A stretch of DNA of 64,000 bases, taken from positions 1-64,000 of the forward strand of contig CAVZDW010000009.1 of assembly GCA_963774155.1 (NCBI GenBank), in the 5' to 3' direction. Within the stretch, counting starts at the first letter, position 1, and the number at the start of each line of letters is the position of its first letter. This DNA is from DASSUW01 sp963774155 (GTDB lineage Bacteria > Actinomycetota > Thermoleophilia > Solirubrobacterales > Solirubrobacteraceae). The translations under genes were made by a program, and so were the position numbers. This document shows, in pieces, positions 9,955 through 19,431 of the stretch. Below the pieces are notes generated by a model. It ran no database searches, was not told the DNA's origin, and saw nothing but the letters and a program-made list of their open reading frames with translations.

Positions 9955-10398
9955 TTACGCCGCCGGCGCGAGCGGCTGGTGCAGCAGGCAGAGCATCGTC
10001 GCCACGCCGTCGCCGCGGTTGACCCACCGGTGGTTGGCGGCGCGCAGCACGATGAAGTCGCCCGCGTCGAGCTGCACCGTCTCGTCGTCGAGCACGCAGT
10101 CGAGCTCGCCGGACACGAGAAAGTCGAAGTCGACGGTCCGGGTGCAATGGAAGCCCATCGGCGTGTAGCCCCACGCGGCGGCGTCGGCGTCCGCCGGGAA
10201 GCGCGTGTAGACCCACCGCGCGCCTCCCGGCGGTGGCTCGATGGCGACGTCCGGGCCCGGCTCCATCCCGGCAATCGTCCTGGCGATGTCCTCGAGCGAT
10301 CCATCCCAGACGTGGACGACGCGCGTGTCCTCCAGCTCGGTGGTCGACTCGACGTACGAGCGGCCGTCGGCGTCGACCGCGGCGATGTAGAGCTTCAC
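9955..10398 (-). CDS. Cupin-domain protein, paralogue of the one at 59.65 kb
   Basis: 147 residues starting at GTG 10398 after GAGGAGAG (good spacing). The N-terminus MKLYIAAVDADGRSYVEST and the core GFHCTRTVDFDFLVSGELDC, VQLDAGDFIVLRAANHRWVNRGD match the cupin at 59648-60094 closely; both sit next to a flavoprotein of the same family. The first cupin motif is degenerate (Cys/Thr instead of the usual His pair) while the second keeps a His (ANHRW), so metal binding is uncertain. It is the first gene of the operon downstream of operator copy 2. Confidence 0.75.
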   Translation of the reverse strand: MKLYIAAVDADGRSYVESTTELEDTRVVHVWDGSLEDIARTIAGMEPGPDVAIEPPPGGARWVYTRFPADADAAAWGYTPMGFHCTRTVDFDFLVSGELDCVLDDETVQLDAGDFIVLRAANHRWVNRGDGVATMLCLLHQPLAPAA

Positions 10399-10438
10399 GT
10401 TTCTCTCCTCGGCTCCTTGCTAACGACGACCCCGATAC

Positions 10439-10475
10439 GTATGCTTGAGCATCCAGCCTAACACATATAGCGAAC
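10439..10475. promoter_or_regulatory. 37-bp palindromic operator, copy 2
   Basis: Arms GTATGCTTG and ATAGCGAAC at 37-bp span. On the minus strand it reads GTTCGCTAT...AAGCATAC, the common orientation, pointing at the cupin/flavoprotein operon (start 10398). It also lies 21 bp before the luciferase-like gene at 10497, so one site serves two divergent units. Confidence 0.7.
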
Positions 10476-10496
10476 GCTGGCGAGGAGACTTCGAGC

Positions 10497-11861
10497 ATGA
10501 TTGAGATCGGCATCTTCGACACCGGGTCCACGGACCTACCGCACAAGCTCGCCGCCTCGGGCGTCCGGATCATCGACGCCGACCTGCCGGAGATCCACGA
10601 GGCCGCGCGCCGGCTGACGATCGCGCAGACGCGGCGAGCCGTGCTCGCCGATCGCCTCGGCTACGACGTGTTCTGGAACAGCGAGCACCACTTCTGTCTG
10701 GAGGGGTCAGAGCTCAGCCCGAACCCGCTCCAGACGCAGACCGCCGTGGCCGTGCTGACCAAGCGCATCCGCCTGGGCCAGATGGCCAACATCATCACCT
10801 GGCATCACCCGCTGCGCCTCGCGGAGCAGATCGCGATCCTCGACGTGCTGAGCGGAGGCCGCGTGGACGTGGGGCTGGGACGCGGCTACCAGAGCCGGGA
10901 GATCGACACGTTCGGGGCAACCTACGGAGCCTCCACGCTCGACCAGGAGCGCGCTCGAGCCGTCTACGAGGAGGTCCACGACATCCTCATCAAGGCCTGG
11001 ACCGAGGACTCGTTCTCACACCTCGGGCAGTTCTTCTCGGTCCCGCCGTCGTGGATCAAGTGGAACCACGCCCAGACGATCGCCTACTTCAGCGAAGCGG
11101 GACGCAACGTCGACGACGTGCTGAAGCTGGGGCCCGTCGATCCGACGGCCGGCGGGCCGGAGATCTTCCGCGGCACGACGACGCTGCGTCAGCTGTCGGT
11201 CCTGCCGCAGCCGGTCCAGTCGCCGCACCCGCCGATCTGGGAGCCGTTCGCGACGGACCGCTCGATCCGCTACGCCGCGGCGCACGGCCTCAACGGCAAC
11301 TTCAGCATCCAGGACACCAAGACCCTCAAGGAGAAGATCGCGGTCTACATGTCCGCGGCCGAGGAGGCCGGCTGGCCCGACTACCAGAACCGCGGCGAGT
11401 TCAAGTGGGGCTGGGACGGGGAGCGGCGCCGCGGGGTCAGCGCCGTCCGCTGGATCCACGTCGAGGAGCCCGGCATCGGCAACGTCAAGCAAGCCAACGA
11501 GCTGCAGCGCCGCCACCAGGACTTCTTCCACCCGTTCGGGCTGGGCTCGCGACTGTCGACGGAGGCCACCGGCCGCGTCACACCCGAGCGCCTGACCGAA
11601 CTCGGCATCGACCTCTACGGCAGCAAGCAGCAGGTCCTCGAGGGGCTCCTGGAGCTCCGGGACGCCGTCTACTCCGAAGGCGACTTCATCGTCAACCTCG
11701 AGTTCGAGCACGGCTCCGCGAACCATCAGGAGACCGAGGAGCAGATGCAGTACTTCGCCGAGGAGATCATGCCCGAGCTCCGGCGCGAGTGCGGCGGGGC
11801 GCCCGAGCTGCCCGACACCACCGTCGATCTCGAGCCGCAGTACTCGCCCGCCGGCGCGTGA
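10497..11861 (+). CDS. Luciferase-like (F420/FMN) monooxygenase, copy 1
   Basis: 454 residues with the LLM TIM-barrel signatures: N-terminal IGIFDTGST, WNSEHHF (the conserved EHH), TKRIRLGQMANIITWHHPLRLAEQIAILDVLSGGRVDVGLGRGYQ, and PHPPIWEPFATD. It is longer than simple LLMs because of an insertion at about residues 175-230 and an extended C-terminus. RBS GAGGAG at 10481 supports ATG 10497. Such enzymes use F420 or reduced FMN to oxygenate or reduce small substrates; which cofactor applies is not visible. It is intact and divergent from the cupin/FAD operon across operator copy 2; its stop overlaps the start of the next kinase (GTGA). Confidence 0.85.
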   Translation: MIEIGIFDTGSTDLPHKLAASGVRIIDADLPEIHEAARRLTIAQTRRAVLADRLGYDVFWNSEHHFCLEGSELSPNPLQTQTAVAVLTKRIRLGQMANIITWHHPLRLAEQIAILDVLSGGRVDVGLGRGYQSREIDTFGATYGASTLDQERARAVYEEVHDILIKAWTEDSFSHLGQFFSVPPSWIKWNHAQTIAYFSEAGRNVDDVLKLGPVDPTAGGPEIFRGTTTLRQLSVLPQPVQSPHPPIWEPFATDRSIRYAAAHGLNGNFSIQDTKTLKEKIAVYMSAAEEAGWPDYQNRGEFKWGWDGERRRGVSAVRWIHVEEPGIGNVKQANELQRRHQDFFHPFGLGSRLSTEATGRVTPERLTELGIDLYGSKQQVLEGLLELRDAVYSEGDFIVNLEFEHGSANHQETEEQMQYFAEEIMPELRRECGGAPELPDTTVDLEPQYSPAGA

Positions 11862-13415
11862 GCGTCGGCTCGCCGGCGATGCCGCGGTCGCACAGCGAGC
11901 TGGAGGAGTTCTTCGATCTCGCGCTCGACCTGATGGTCATCGCCGGGTTTGACGGCTCCTTCAGGCGGGTGAACGCGGCGTACGAGCGCACCCTCGGCCA
12001 TCCGGTCCGGGAGCTGCTGTCCCGGCACGTTCCTGGACATCGTCCACCCGGAAGACGTTCCCAGGGTGCGCGACGTGTTCGGCGAGCTCGTCGACGGCGA
12101 CCGCGATGACGTGATCGGCTTCGAGAACCGCGTCGTCTGTGGCGACGGCTCGGTGCGCTGGCTTCAGTGGAACACACGGACCGTGCCCGAGCGAGGCATC
12201 ATCTTCGCCGTTGGCAGGGACGTGACCGACCGGCGGCGCGCCGACGCCGAGTTGCGCGAGGCGCAGCGGACGGTGGAGGCGAGCCGCGATGAGCTCGCCC
12301 GGCTCGCCGAGGAGCACGCTGCGCTGCATCGGGTCGCGACGCTGGTGGCGCGCGGGGCGCCGCCGGAGGAGCTGTTCACGGCGGTCGTCGAGGAGGTCGA
12401 GCGCGTGTTGCCCGGAACGCACGCGGCCCTGGCCCGCTACGAGTCCGACGGCACGGCGACGGTCGTCGCGATCTCGGATCGTCTGGCCGACAGCCTCCCC
12501 GTCGGCAGTCATTGGCCGCTCGGGGGACACAACGTCCGCACGATGGTCTTCGAGACCGGCCGTTCGGCCCGGATCGACGGCTCTGGCGACGCCTGCCGGC
12601 GGCGCGGTGTCGCCGTGCGCAGGCAGGCCCCGGCCTCAGCGGTCGGGGCGCCGATCGTCGTCGAGGGCCGCCGCTGGGGCGTGGTGACCCTGGCCTCGAC
12701 CGAGCATCCGCTGCCGCCCGACAGCGAGGCGCAGCTCGCCTCGTTCACGGAGCTGGTGGCGACGGCGATCGCCAACGCCGAAGCGCAGAGGGAGCTGGCA
12801 GCGTCGCGGGCGCGGATCGTGGCGGCAACCGACGAGGAGCGCCGGCGCGTGGTTCGCGATCTGCACGACGGCGCTCAGCAGCGTCTGGTCCACACCATCA
12901 TCACGCTCAAGCTGGCACGCCGCGCCCTGGAGAACGGGCACGACGACACTCCCGCCCTGCTGACCGAGGCGCTCGAGAACGCCGAACGCGCGACCGACGA
13001 GCTGCGCGAGCTCGCGCACGGCATCCTCCCGGACGTCCTCACCCACGGCGGGCTGCGCGCGGGCGTCGACACGCTGGCGTCACGCATGACGGTGCCGGTC
13101 GCGATCGACGTGTCCGTCGGCCGCCTCCCCGCCGCGGTCGAGGCGACCGCCTACTTCCTGGTCTCTGAAGCGCTGACCAACGTCGCAAAACACGCTCGCG
13201 CCGGACACGCCGAAGTGACCGCGCGAATCGAGGACGGCACGCTCGCCGTCGCAGTCCGCGACGACGGGATCGGCGGCGCCCGGCCCGACGGGAGCGGTCT
13301 CCTGGGGCTCGCGGACCGCCTCGCCGCCCTCGACGGCCAGCTTCGGATCGAGAGCCCCACCGACGGCGGCACGCTGATCAGCGCCGCGATCCCCCTCAAG
13401 CGCACGTCGCCTTGA
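11858..13415 (+). CDS. PAS-GAF sensor histidine kinase, HisKA_3 type (one frameshift)
   Basis: PAS domain (LDLMVIAGFDGSFRRVNAAYERTLGH...FLDIVHPEDVPRVRD), linker AELREAQRTVEASRDELARLAEEHAALHRVATLVARG, one GAF domain, HisKA_3 with phosphoacceptor His in RDLHDGAQQRLVHTIITLK, and HATPase_c (EALTNVAKHA, DDGIGG, GLLGLADRLAALDG). It is clearly a paralogue of the 2.7-5.8 kb kinase with fewer GAF domains. One extra base near 12025 splits the PAS domain. GTG 11858 overlaps the LLM stop, suggesting co-transcription with it; ATG 11879 is an alternative. It is soluble and has no adjacent response regulator. Its end overlaps the convergent importer gene by 20 bp. Confidence 0.8.
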
Positions 13416-14675
13416 GGCTTGGCGCCGTGAACTTCTGCTCGCCCATCTTGTAGGTGAACCAGCAGTTGGGCAGATCGGCGGGCTTGCCCTTGGTGTACGT
13501 CAGCGGGACGGTCAGGCCGCCGAGCGTCTCCTGCTTGAGCGAGTAGAGCCCCTTGAGCAGGCCCGCCGTGGTCGGCGTCGCCCCCTCTGGGACACCGAGT
13601 GTCAATGCCTTCTCGATCAGCTTCACCGACACCCAGGCGGCGGCCGTCTTGTTGCCGACCTGGCCGGCCGGAGCCCCGCTGGTCGCCTTGGCCCACTCCT
13701 CGAGCGCCGGGGATCCCTTCGTCAGGAAGAACGGGAACAGGCCCTGCGTGCCGGCGGCGACGCTCTTGGGCACCGAGGCCTGCTGCGACGACAGCTGCGT
13801 TGCGAAGACCAGGTTCGTCGGGTGGTAGTTCAGGCGCGCGCACGACGTCTGGAGGCGAGCCCACGTGGCCGTGTCGAGGATCGCGACGATGCCCTGGGCG
13901 CCCGCGTCGCGCGCGGCGAGGCAGTTGGGCTGGAAGTTCGGCGGAGCTCAGGGCGAGCGTCTGCTTGAGCACGATGCTCGATGCCGTACTTGCCGGTCGC
14001 CACGGCCCGCTCGAAGGAATCCGCGCTGCCGTTGGCCGCCGCGCCGCTGTCGTTGCGCATCAGCGCGATCTTGGTGAGGCCGAGCGTCTTGGCCACGCCC
14101 GCGACCTGCGCTCCGCCGTACTTGTCGATCGAGGGGACGATCGGGAAGTACATCGGGTTGGTGAACCACGGGTCGGTGATGTTGCTGTCGCCGCCGACGA
14201 CCGGCACGCCCTTGCTCAGCAGGTACGGAGAGCTGGCGGGGGACGTCCGCGACCAGTAGTTGCCGACGAAGCCGATGGCGTGCTGGTTCTCGACCAGGTC
14301 CTTGACCTCGGTCAGGCTCTTGGTTGCATCGGAGCCGTCGTCCTGGATGATGAGCTTGATCGGGTGGCCGTTGATGCCGCCCTTGTTGTTCACCTGGCTG
14401 GCCCAGTACTTCAGGATCGCCGGGTTGTACTCGGTGCCCGAGGAAGCGGTGCCCGAGTAGGTGCTCACGTTGCCCAGGACGATCGGCTTGCCGGTCGCCT
14501 TGACCGCGACGGCCGGGGCGGCCGCAGCCTCAGTTTGCGACGCCGGAGCGTTCTCGCTCTTCGCGTCTTCGGTCCCCCCACAACCGGCGACCGCGAGCGC
14601 CGGGCCGACGATCATCAGGCCGGCGACCAGCGCTGCGCGAATGCCGCCGCTCCCCTTCATGATGCATCGAGACAT
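13396..14675 (-). CDS. Branched-chain amino-acid-type ABC importer, substrate-binding lipoprotein (frameshifted)
   Basis: ATG 14675 follows AAGGAGGAG. A lipoprotein signal ends in AVAGCGG, with lipidated Cys32. Mature periplasmic-binding-fold signatures are KPIVLGNVSTYSGTASSG, IKLIIQDDGSDATKSLTEVKDLVENQHAIGFVGNY, PVVGGDSNITDPWF and KTLGLTKIALMRNDSGAAANG. Two base errors near 13975 and 13945 interrupt the segment VLKQTLALS/PNFQPNCLAARDAGAQGIV; the remainder to TAPSLKATCA is intact. This is the LivK-like receptor of the importer. The family binds amino acids, amides, aromatic and short carboxylic acids, and the neighbours suggest a catabolic substrate. It is the distal gene of the operon. Confidence 0.8.
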
Positions 14676-14758
14676 GCAACTCCTCCTTGTCGCCCGGCGA
14701 GCGCCGGGCTGGTTTGCTCGACATGACCGCGTCGAGGCGCGGCGGTTTGCTCGGGCCT

Positions 14759-15458
14759 TCAGACCTCGAGGCCCACGTAGCTCTGCAAGATGCTCGTGGC
14801 GTCCAGGCCCGCCGGCGGGCCGTCGTAGTTCACGCGGCCGCGGTTGAGCAGGTAGACGTGGTCGGCCAACTCGATGGCGCGCTCGACGTACTGCTCGACG
14901 AGCAGGAGGGCGACGCCCGTGGCGGCCAGCCGCGCGAGGAAGAGGAACAGCTCGTCGATGATCCGCGGCGCGAGCCCGAGCGACACCTCGTCGAGCAGCA
15001 CGATCTTCGGCTTGGTCACGTAGGCGCGCGACGAGCGCGAGCATCTGCTGCTCTCCGCCGCTGAGCGTTCCCGCGACGCGCTTGACGAGCGGGGCCAGAG
15101 CCGGGAACTCGCGGGTCACCAACTCCAGCGCCTCGCGCGCGTCGCGCCGGCGACCGGCGAACATGGCCACGTTCTCGGCCACGGTCAGCGAGGGGAAGAT
15201 GCTGCGCCCTTCCGGCACGTGGCACACGCCGGCGCGCACCAGGCGATGCGGAGACAGACGCGACACCGACTCTCCCTCGAGCCGTACGGACCCGGCCGAG
15301 ACGTCGAGCATCCGCGAGGCGACGCGCAGCAGCGTCGTCTTGCCCGCGCCGTTGGGCCCGAGGAGCGCGACGACCTTGCCGGCCGGGACGACGACGGTGA
15401 CATCGCGCAGGACCTCCACGCCGTCGTAGCCGGCGGACACATCGCGAAGCTCAAACAT
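14759..15458 (-). CDS. livF: ABC importer ATPase, LivF type (one frameshift)
   Basis: Walker A GPNGAGKTT (residues 34-42), Q-loop region, ABC signature LSGGEQQML, Walker B KIVLLDEVSLGLAP and switch His region LLLVEQYVERAIELADHVYLLNRGRV. The length of about 233 residues is normal. The frame breaks near 15020 between QQMLALVAR and AYVTKPKIVLLDE, an obvious single-base error. The start at ATG 15458 overlaps the LivG stop by 8 bp. It energises import with LivG on the cytoplasmic face of the fused permease. Confidence 0.85.
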
Positions 15459-16273
15459 CCTGCGGCCACCGTCCCGAGGTAGGCATTGCGGACGAGGTCG
15501 GTCTCGAGCGTCTGCTTCGTCGGGCCGTCGCACAGCGGCCGCCCGAAGTCCAGGACGTAGACGTACTGGCACACCGCGCGCACCAGCGACATGTCGTGCT
15601 CCACCAGCAGGATGCCGACCGAGCGCTCACGCAGGACCTTGGTGAGGATCCCGCCGAAGTCGACGGTCTCGGCGCTGTCGAGCCCGGACGAGGGCTCGTC
15701 GAGGAGCAGCAGGTCGAAGCGCGTCGCGAGCGTGCGTGCGAGCTCGACCATCCGGCGCTCCCCGGTGGACAGCAGCGCGACGACGCGGTCGCGACGATCA
15801 CTCAGGCCGCAGAGCTCGAGTGCCTCATCGCACGACTCGAGGATCGCCCGGCGGGCCGCGCGACCGCCATAGAGCTGCCCGAGGACGCTGCCGCCGGCCG
15901 CGAGCGCCTCCGGCCCGAGGGCGACGTTCTCCTCGACGGTCAGGTGCTCGCAGAGCTCGACGCGCTGGAACGTGCGCCCGAGCCCTCGCCGGGCTCGGGC
16001 CGACGGGCGCAGCCTCGTGATGTCCTCGCCGAACAGCGTGATCTTCCCCTCGGCGGCCGGCACCAGCCCGCTACACGCATTGAACGTGCTCGTCTTACCG
16101 GCGCCGTTGGGGCCGATCAGCCCGGTCGCGCGGCCGAGCGGCGCATCGAGCGAGAAGCCGCTCACCGCCGCGTTGCCGCCGTAGCGGATGGTCAGGTCCT
16201 CGATCCGCAGACCGCCGCGCGACCGCATCGCGGCGCGCTCCGCGTCGGACTTTGCCAGCGTGGAGTTGTTCAT
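15451..16273 (-). CDS. livG: ABC importer ATPase, LivG type (frameshift at 3' end)
   Basis: Walker A GPNGAGKTS (residues 54-62), long N-terminal arm, the LivG-typical insert with GRTFQRVELCEHLTVEENVALG, a slightly atypical ABC signature LLSTGERRMVELARTLA, Walker B FDLLLLDEPSSGLD, and GILLVEHDMSLVRAVCQYVYVLDFGR. ATG 16273 has RBS GGAGGCGAG and overlaps the permease stop (ATGA). A shift near 15470 is needed to end at the TGA 15451-15453 (tail WPQDV). It pairs with LivF. Confidence 0.85.
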
Positions 16274-18156
16274 GCGCTCGCCTCCGACTCAACGCGACGC
16301 CGCCCGATCGCCAGCCACGGCAGCCGCTGGCGGACCGACTTGTGCGGCTTGCCTGCTGACGCCGCCTTGTGAGCGATCTGGACCGCCGTCACGCCGTACA
16401 GGACGGCCAGCCATTCGTTGACGGTCGCGCTGGTGAGGTAGCTCGGGAGGAGCCCCAGCGCGAGGCCGCCGAGGATCGCCGGGCGCACCGTCCCTCCGTG
16501 CAGGACGGTGACGAGCATCAGCAGCGCCACCAGGTTCAACGAGAGGAACGGATCGAACGAGCTGCTGCTGACGCTCTCGGAGACCGGGCCGTACAGCGCG
16601 CCGGCGATCCCGGCCAGGAACGCTGACATCGAGAAGACCACGACCTTCGTGACGTTCAGCTTCGTCCCGTGGGTGACCATCGTCGTCTGCGACTGACTCA
16701 TCCCCCGCAGCAAGCGGCCGAGACGCGTGCGGTTCACGAGCAGGATCGCGCCGGCGCACAGCGCCAGCGCGATCAGGGTGACGCGGTAGTAGGCGAGATC
16801 GCCTGCGGCGAACCCCGGCCGCGGCGCCGACACCGACGACCCCTGGCCGAACATGATGTCCGTGTTGTAGAAGAGCACCTGAAGCAGCACGCCGAAGCCG
16901 AACGTCGACACGGCGAGGAACAGCCCGGACAGGCGCGCCGCCGGGATCGCCACCAGCGCCCCGATCGGCATCGTGATCAGCCCGGAGAGCACGACGGCAG
17001 CGATCCACGGAAGGCCGGCGTAGTGCGTAAGCCGGTAGAACGCCGCCGCCCCGACCGCCGCGAACCCGAACTGGCAGAGCGACACCTGGCCTGAGAACTG
17101 CACCAGCAGGATCAGCGACAGCAGCAGGATGGCGTACACCACCGTGGCCGTCAGGGCGGGAAGGCGCGATTGGCCGAGGATCGCCGGCGCGAACACGAAC
17201 AGCCCGATCGTGACCGTCGTCAGGCCGGCCCCCACCAGACGCGGCAACGGCTTCGGGCGTGGCTTGGGACGCAGACGAGCGGCCGTCACCGCGAGATAGC
17301 GCCGCGGGATGACGAGCAGCGCGACGAACAGCACGATCACCGGGAGGGCCGCGGGCACCCCGGCCACGAAGCTGTCACCGGTCACGTACTTGCTGGCGAG
17401 CGACGCCGCGACCCCGACCGCCAGCCCGCCGACGTAGGCGAGCGGGATGCTGCGGAACGCGCCGAGCGCCGCGGCCCCGAACGCGCTGATGAGCAGGAGC
17501 GTCAGCAGTGGCGGCTCAAGCGTCCCCACCGCCGCGGCGGCGAGGATCCCGGAGACCGCGACGAAGGCCGTGCCGATGATCCACGACGCGCGGCGCACGG
17601 CGTTGGGATTGGCGCCGGTCAGCGCCAGGAGCGTGGGGTCGTCGACCACGGCGCGTGTGCTCGCGCCGAGCCGCGAGAACCGCAGGAGGCCGGTCAGCCC
17701 GAGCACAGCGGCGAGCGCAAGCCCGAAGATGATCATGCTGTCGGTGGTGATCGTGGTCCCGAGCAGCTCGTGGAAGTCGGTCGGCAGGAAGGTGGGGAAG
17801 GTCACGGCCAGGCCGCCGTAATGGATGACGATCAGCCCTTGGATCCCGACCATCAGCCCGACCGTCACGAGAATCCGCAGCGACACGTCCACGCGGGCGA
17901 GGATGCTGCCGATGCGCTCCATCACGAGCCCGCCGACGACGCCGAAGCCGGCGACGCACACGGCGGCGGCCAGAGGCCACGACATGCCGCGGCTCGTGAG
18001 GTCGTAGAAGACGTACGCCGTCGCCGCGCCGATCGCCCCCTGCGCGAGGTTGAACACGCCCGTGGTGCGATAGGTGAGCGTCAGCGCCATCGCCGAGAGC
18101 GCATACACCGAGCCCGACGTCAGCCCGATGATCACGTACGGCAGGACCTCGTTCAT
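16270..18156 (-). CDS. Fused ABC importer permease (LivH-LivM in one chain)
   Basis: 628 residues, intact. The first half (1-285) is LivH-like: GLTSGSVYALSAMALTLTYRTTGVFNLAQGAIG is the classic LivH N-terminus. A basic linker (RLRPKPRPKPLPR, about residues 292-304) leads into a LivM-like half with ILLLSLILLVQFSGQVSLCQFGFAAVGA and FLAGIAGALYGPVSESVSSSSFDPFLSLNLVALLMLVTVLHGG. About 17 membrane helices. In most bacteria these are two genes; fusions are common in actinobacteria for non-amino-acid substrates. It is the first gene of the importer operon (permease, LivG, LivF, receptor), 38 bp downstream of operator copy 3, with RBS GGAGAGAGAG. Confidence 0.9.
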   Translation of the reverse strand: MNEVLPYVIIGLTSGSVYALSAMALTLTYRTTGVFNLAQGAIGAATAYVFYDLTSRGMSWPLAAAVCVAGFGVVGGLVMERIGSILARVDVSLRILVTVGLMVGIQGLIVIHYGGLAVTFPTFLPTDFHELLGTTITTDSMIIFGLALAAVLGLTGLLRFSRLGASTRAVVDDPTLLALTGANPNAVRRASWIIGTAFVAVSGILAAAAVGTLEPPLLTLLLISAFGAAALGAFRSIPLAYVGGLAVGVAASLASKYVTGDSFVAGVPAALPVIVLFVALLVIPRRYLAVTAARLRPKPRPKPLPRLVGAGLTTVTIGLFVFAPAILGQSRLPALTATVVYAILLLSLILLVQFSGQVSLCQFGFAAVGAAAFYRLTHYAGLPWIAAVVLSGLITMPIGALVAIPAARLSGLFLAVSTFGFGVLLQVLFYNTDIMFGQGSSVSAPRPGFAAGDLAYYRVTLIALALCAGAILLVNRTRLGRLLRGMSQSQTTMVTHGTKLNVTKVVVFSMSAFLAGIAGALYGPVSESVSSSSFDPFLSLNLVALLMLVTVLHGGTVRPAILGGLALGLLPSYLTSATVNEWLAVLYGVTAVQIAHKAASAGKPHKSVRQRLPWLAIGRRRVESEASA

Positions 18157-18193
18157 CTACAGCTCTCTCTCTCCCCAACGGGGCCTCGTCACT

Positions 18194-18230
18194 GTTCGCT
18201 ATACGCATCACAGTGATCGCGGTACCGTAC
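18194..18230. promoter_or_regulatory. 37-bp palindromic operator, copy 3
   Basis: Arms GTTCGCTAT and TACCGTAC, span 37 bp, with the centre ATCACAGTGAT itself a perfect dyad. It lies just upstream of the importer permease (start 18156) and 60 bp from copy 4, arranged head to tail with it. Confidence 0.75.
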
Positions 18231-18253
18231 ATCCGACTCGCGGGCTTGTCAAC

Positions 18254-18290
18254 GTTTGCTATCTCGATTCTGAGGTTGTGTATGCCGTAC
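18254..18290. promoter_or_regulatory. 37-bp palindromic operator, copy 4
   Basis: Arms GTTTGCTAT and TATGCCGTAC, span 37 bp. Its right edge is only 10 bp before the GTG start of the racemase at 18301 and there is no Shine-Dalgarno between, so transcription probably begins at or next to the start codon. Confidence 0.75.
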
Positions 18291-18300
18291 GAATTCCTCT

Positions 18301-19419
18301 GTGAGCGCCGGCCCCCTCGCCGGCCTGCGGGTCGTCGAGCTCGGCGGCATCGGCCCGGCGCCGTTCGCCGGCATGGTGCTCGCCGACCTCGGTGCCGACG
18401 TCATCCGGCTCGAGCGGCCGCCGGGCTCGGGCGGGCCGCCCGTCCCCAACGAGCACAACCTGCTGCTGCGCGGGCGGCGCTCGGTCGCCCTCGATCTGCG
18501 CAAGGACGCTGCGCGCGAGGCGGCGCTGCGCCTCGTCGCCCGCGCCGACGCCACCCTCGAGGGCTTTCGCCCCGGGGTGACCGAACGCCTCGGACTCGGC
18601 CCGGAGGACTGCCTCGCGCGCAACCCGCGGCTGGCGTACGGACGCATCACGGGCTGGGGTCAGGACGGCCCGCTGGCCAACGTCGCCGGCCACGACATCA
18701 CCTACCTCGCGCTGACCGGGGCGCTGGAGGCGATCGGCCGCCGCGGCGAGCGTCCGGTCGTGCCGCTCAACCTCGTGGCGGACTTCGGCGGCGGCGGGAT
18801 GCTGCTCGCGTTCGGCGTCGTCTGCGCGGTGCTCGAGGCCCGGTCGTCCGGCGAGGGCCAGGTGGTCGACGCCGCGATGGTCGACGGCGTAGGGCTGCTG
18901 TCGACGCTGACCCACGGGATGCTCGCCTCGGGGATGTGGCGGCTCGAGCGCGAGGCGAACCTGCTCGACGGGGGCGCGCACTTCTACGACACCTACGAGA
19001 CGGCGGACGGGCGCGCGGTCGCGGTGGGCGCCATCGAGCCGCAGTTCTACGCCCAGCTCCTCGACGGCATGGGCCTCGACCCCGCGGGGCTGCCCGAGCA
19101 GATGGACGTCGGCTCGTGGCCGGCGATGAAGGAGCGCTTCGCCGAGGTCTTTCGCGCGCGCACGCGCGACGAGTGGGTCGCGCGGTTCGACGGGACCGAC
19201 GCCTGCGTCGCCCCGGTGCTCACCTTCGACGAGGCGCGCGCGCACGCGCACCAGCGCGAGCGCGAGGCGTACGTCGACGTGGCGGGCGTGCCCAACGCCG
19301 CGCCCGCGCCCCGCTTCGGCCGGACGCCCGGGGCCATTCGCAGCGGGCCGCCGGCCGACGGGGAGCACACCGCGGAGGTGCTGGCGGAGATCGGCCTCAC
19401 GCCCGAGGACGTGGCCTGA
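18301..19419 (+). CDS. mcr: Alpha-methylacyl-CoA racemase
   Basis: 372-residue CaiB/BaiF-fold enzyme. The opening LAGLRVVELGGIGPAPFAGMVLADLGADVIRLERP is diagnostic of AMACR/MCR. The catalytic residues of the Mycobacterium MCR (His126, Asp156, Glu241) match His131 (AGHD), Asp161 (LVADFGGGG) and Glu246 (GAIEPQFY), the same spacing with a constant offset of 5. It interconverts R- and S-2-methylacyl-CoA esters so that acyl-CoA dehydrogenases can act, implying a methyl-branched acyl intermediate (isoprenoid, sterol side chain or similar). GTG 18301 probably gives a leaderless message. It is intact and single. Confidence 0.9.
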   Translation: MSAGPLAGLRVVELGGIGPAPFAGMVLADLGADVIRLERPPGSGGPPVPNEHNLLLRGRRSVALDLRKDAAREAALRLVARADATLEGFRPGVTERLGLGPEDCLARNPRLAYGRITGWGQDGPLANVAGHDITYLALTGALEAIGRRGERPVVPLNLVADFGGGGMLLAFGVVCAVLEARSSGEGQVVDAAMVDGVGLLSTLTHGMLASGMWRLEREANLLDGGAHFYDTYETADGRAVAVGAIEPQFYAQLLDGMGLDPAGLPEQMDVGSWPAMKERFAEVFRARTRDEWVARFDGTDACVAPVLTFDEARAHAHQREREAYVDVAGVPNAAPAPRFGRTPGAIRSGPPADGEHTAEVLAEIGLTPEDVA

Positions 19420-19431
19420 CGGCGCGCGGCG

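Noticed and set aside
10411..10451. A second 37-bp operator starting at the TTGCTAAC near 10417
   Set aside because: The left arm partly matches but the expected right arm 37 bp away does not; only the overlapping copy at 10439 has both arms.
16270..18156. A misjoined pair of permease genes caused by a lost stop codon
   Set aside because: The two halves are joined by a long in-frame Pro/Arg/Lys linker with no frame disturbance, as in known LivH-LivM fusions, so a real fusion is preferred.
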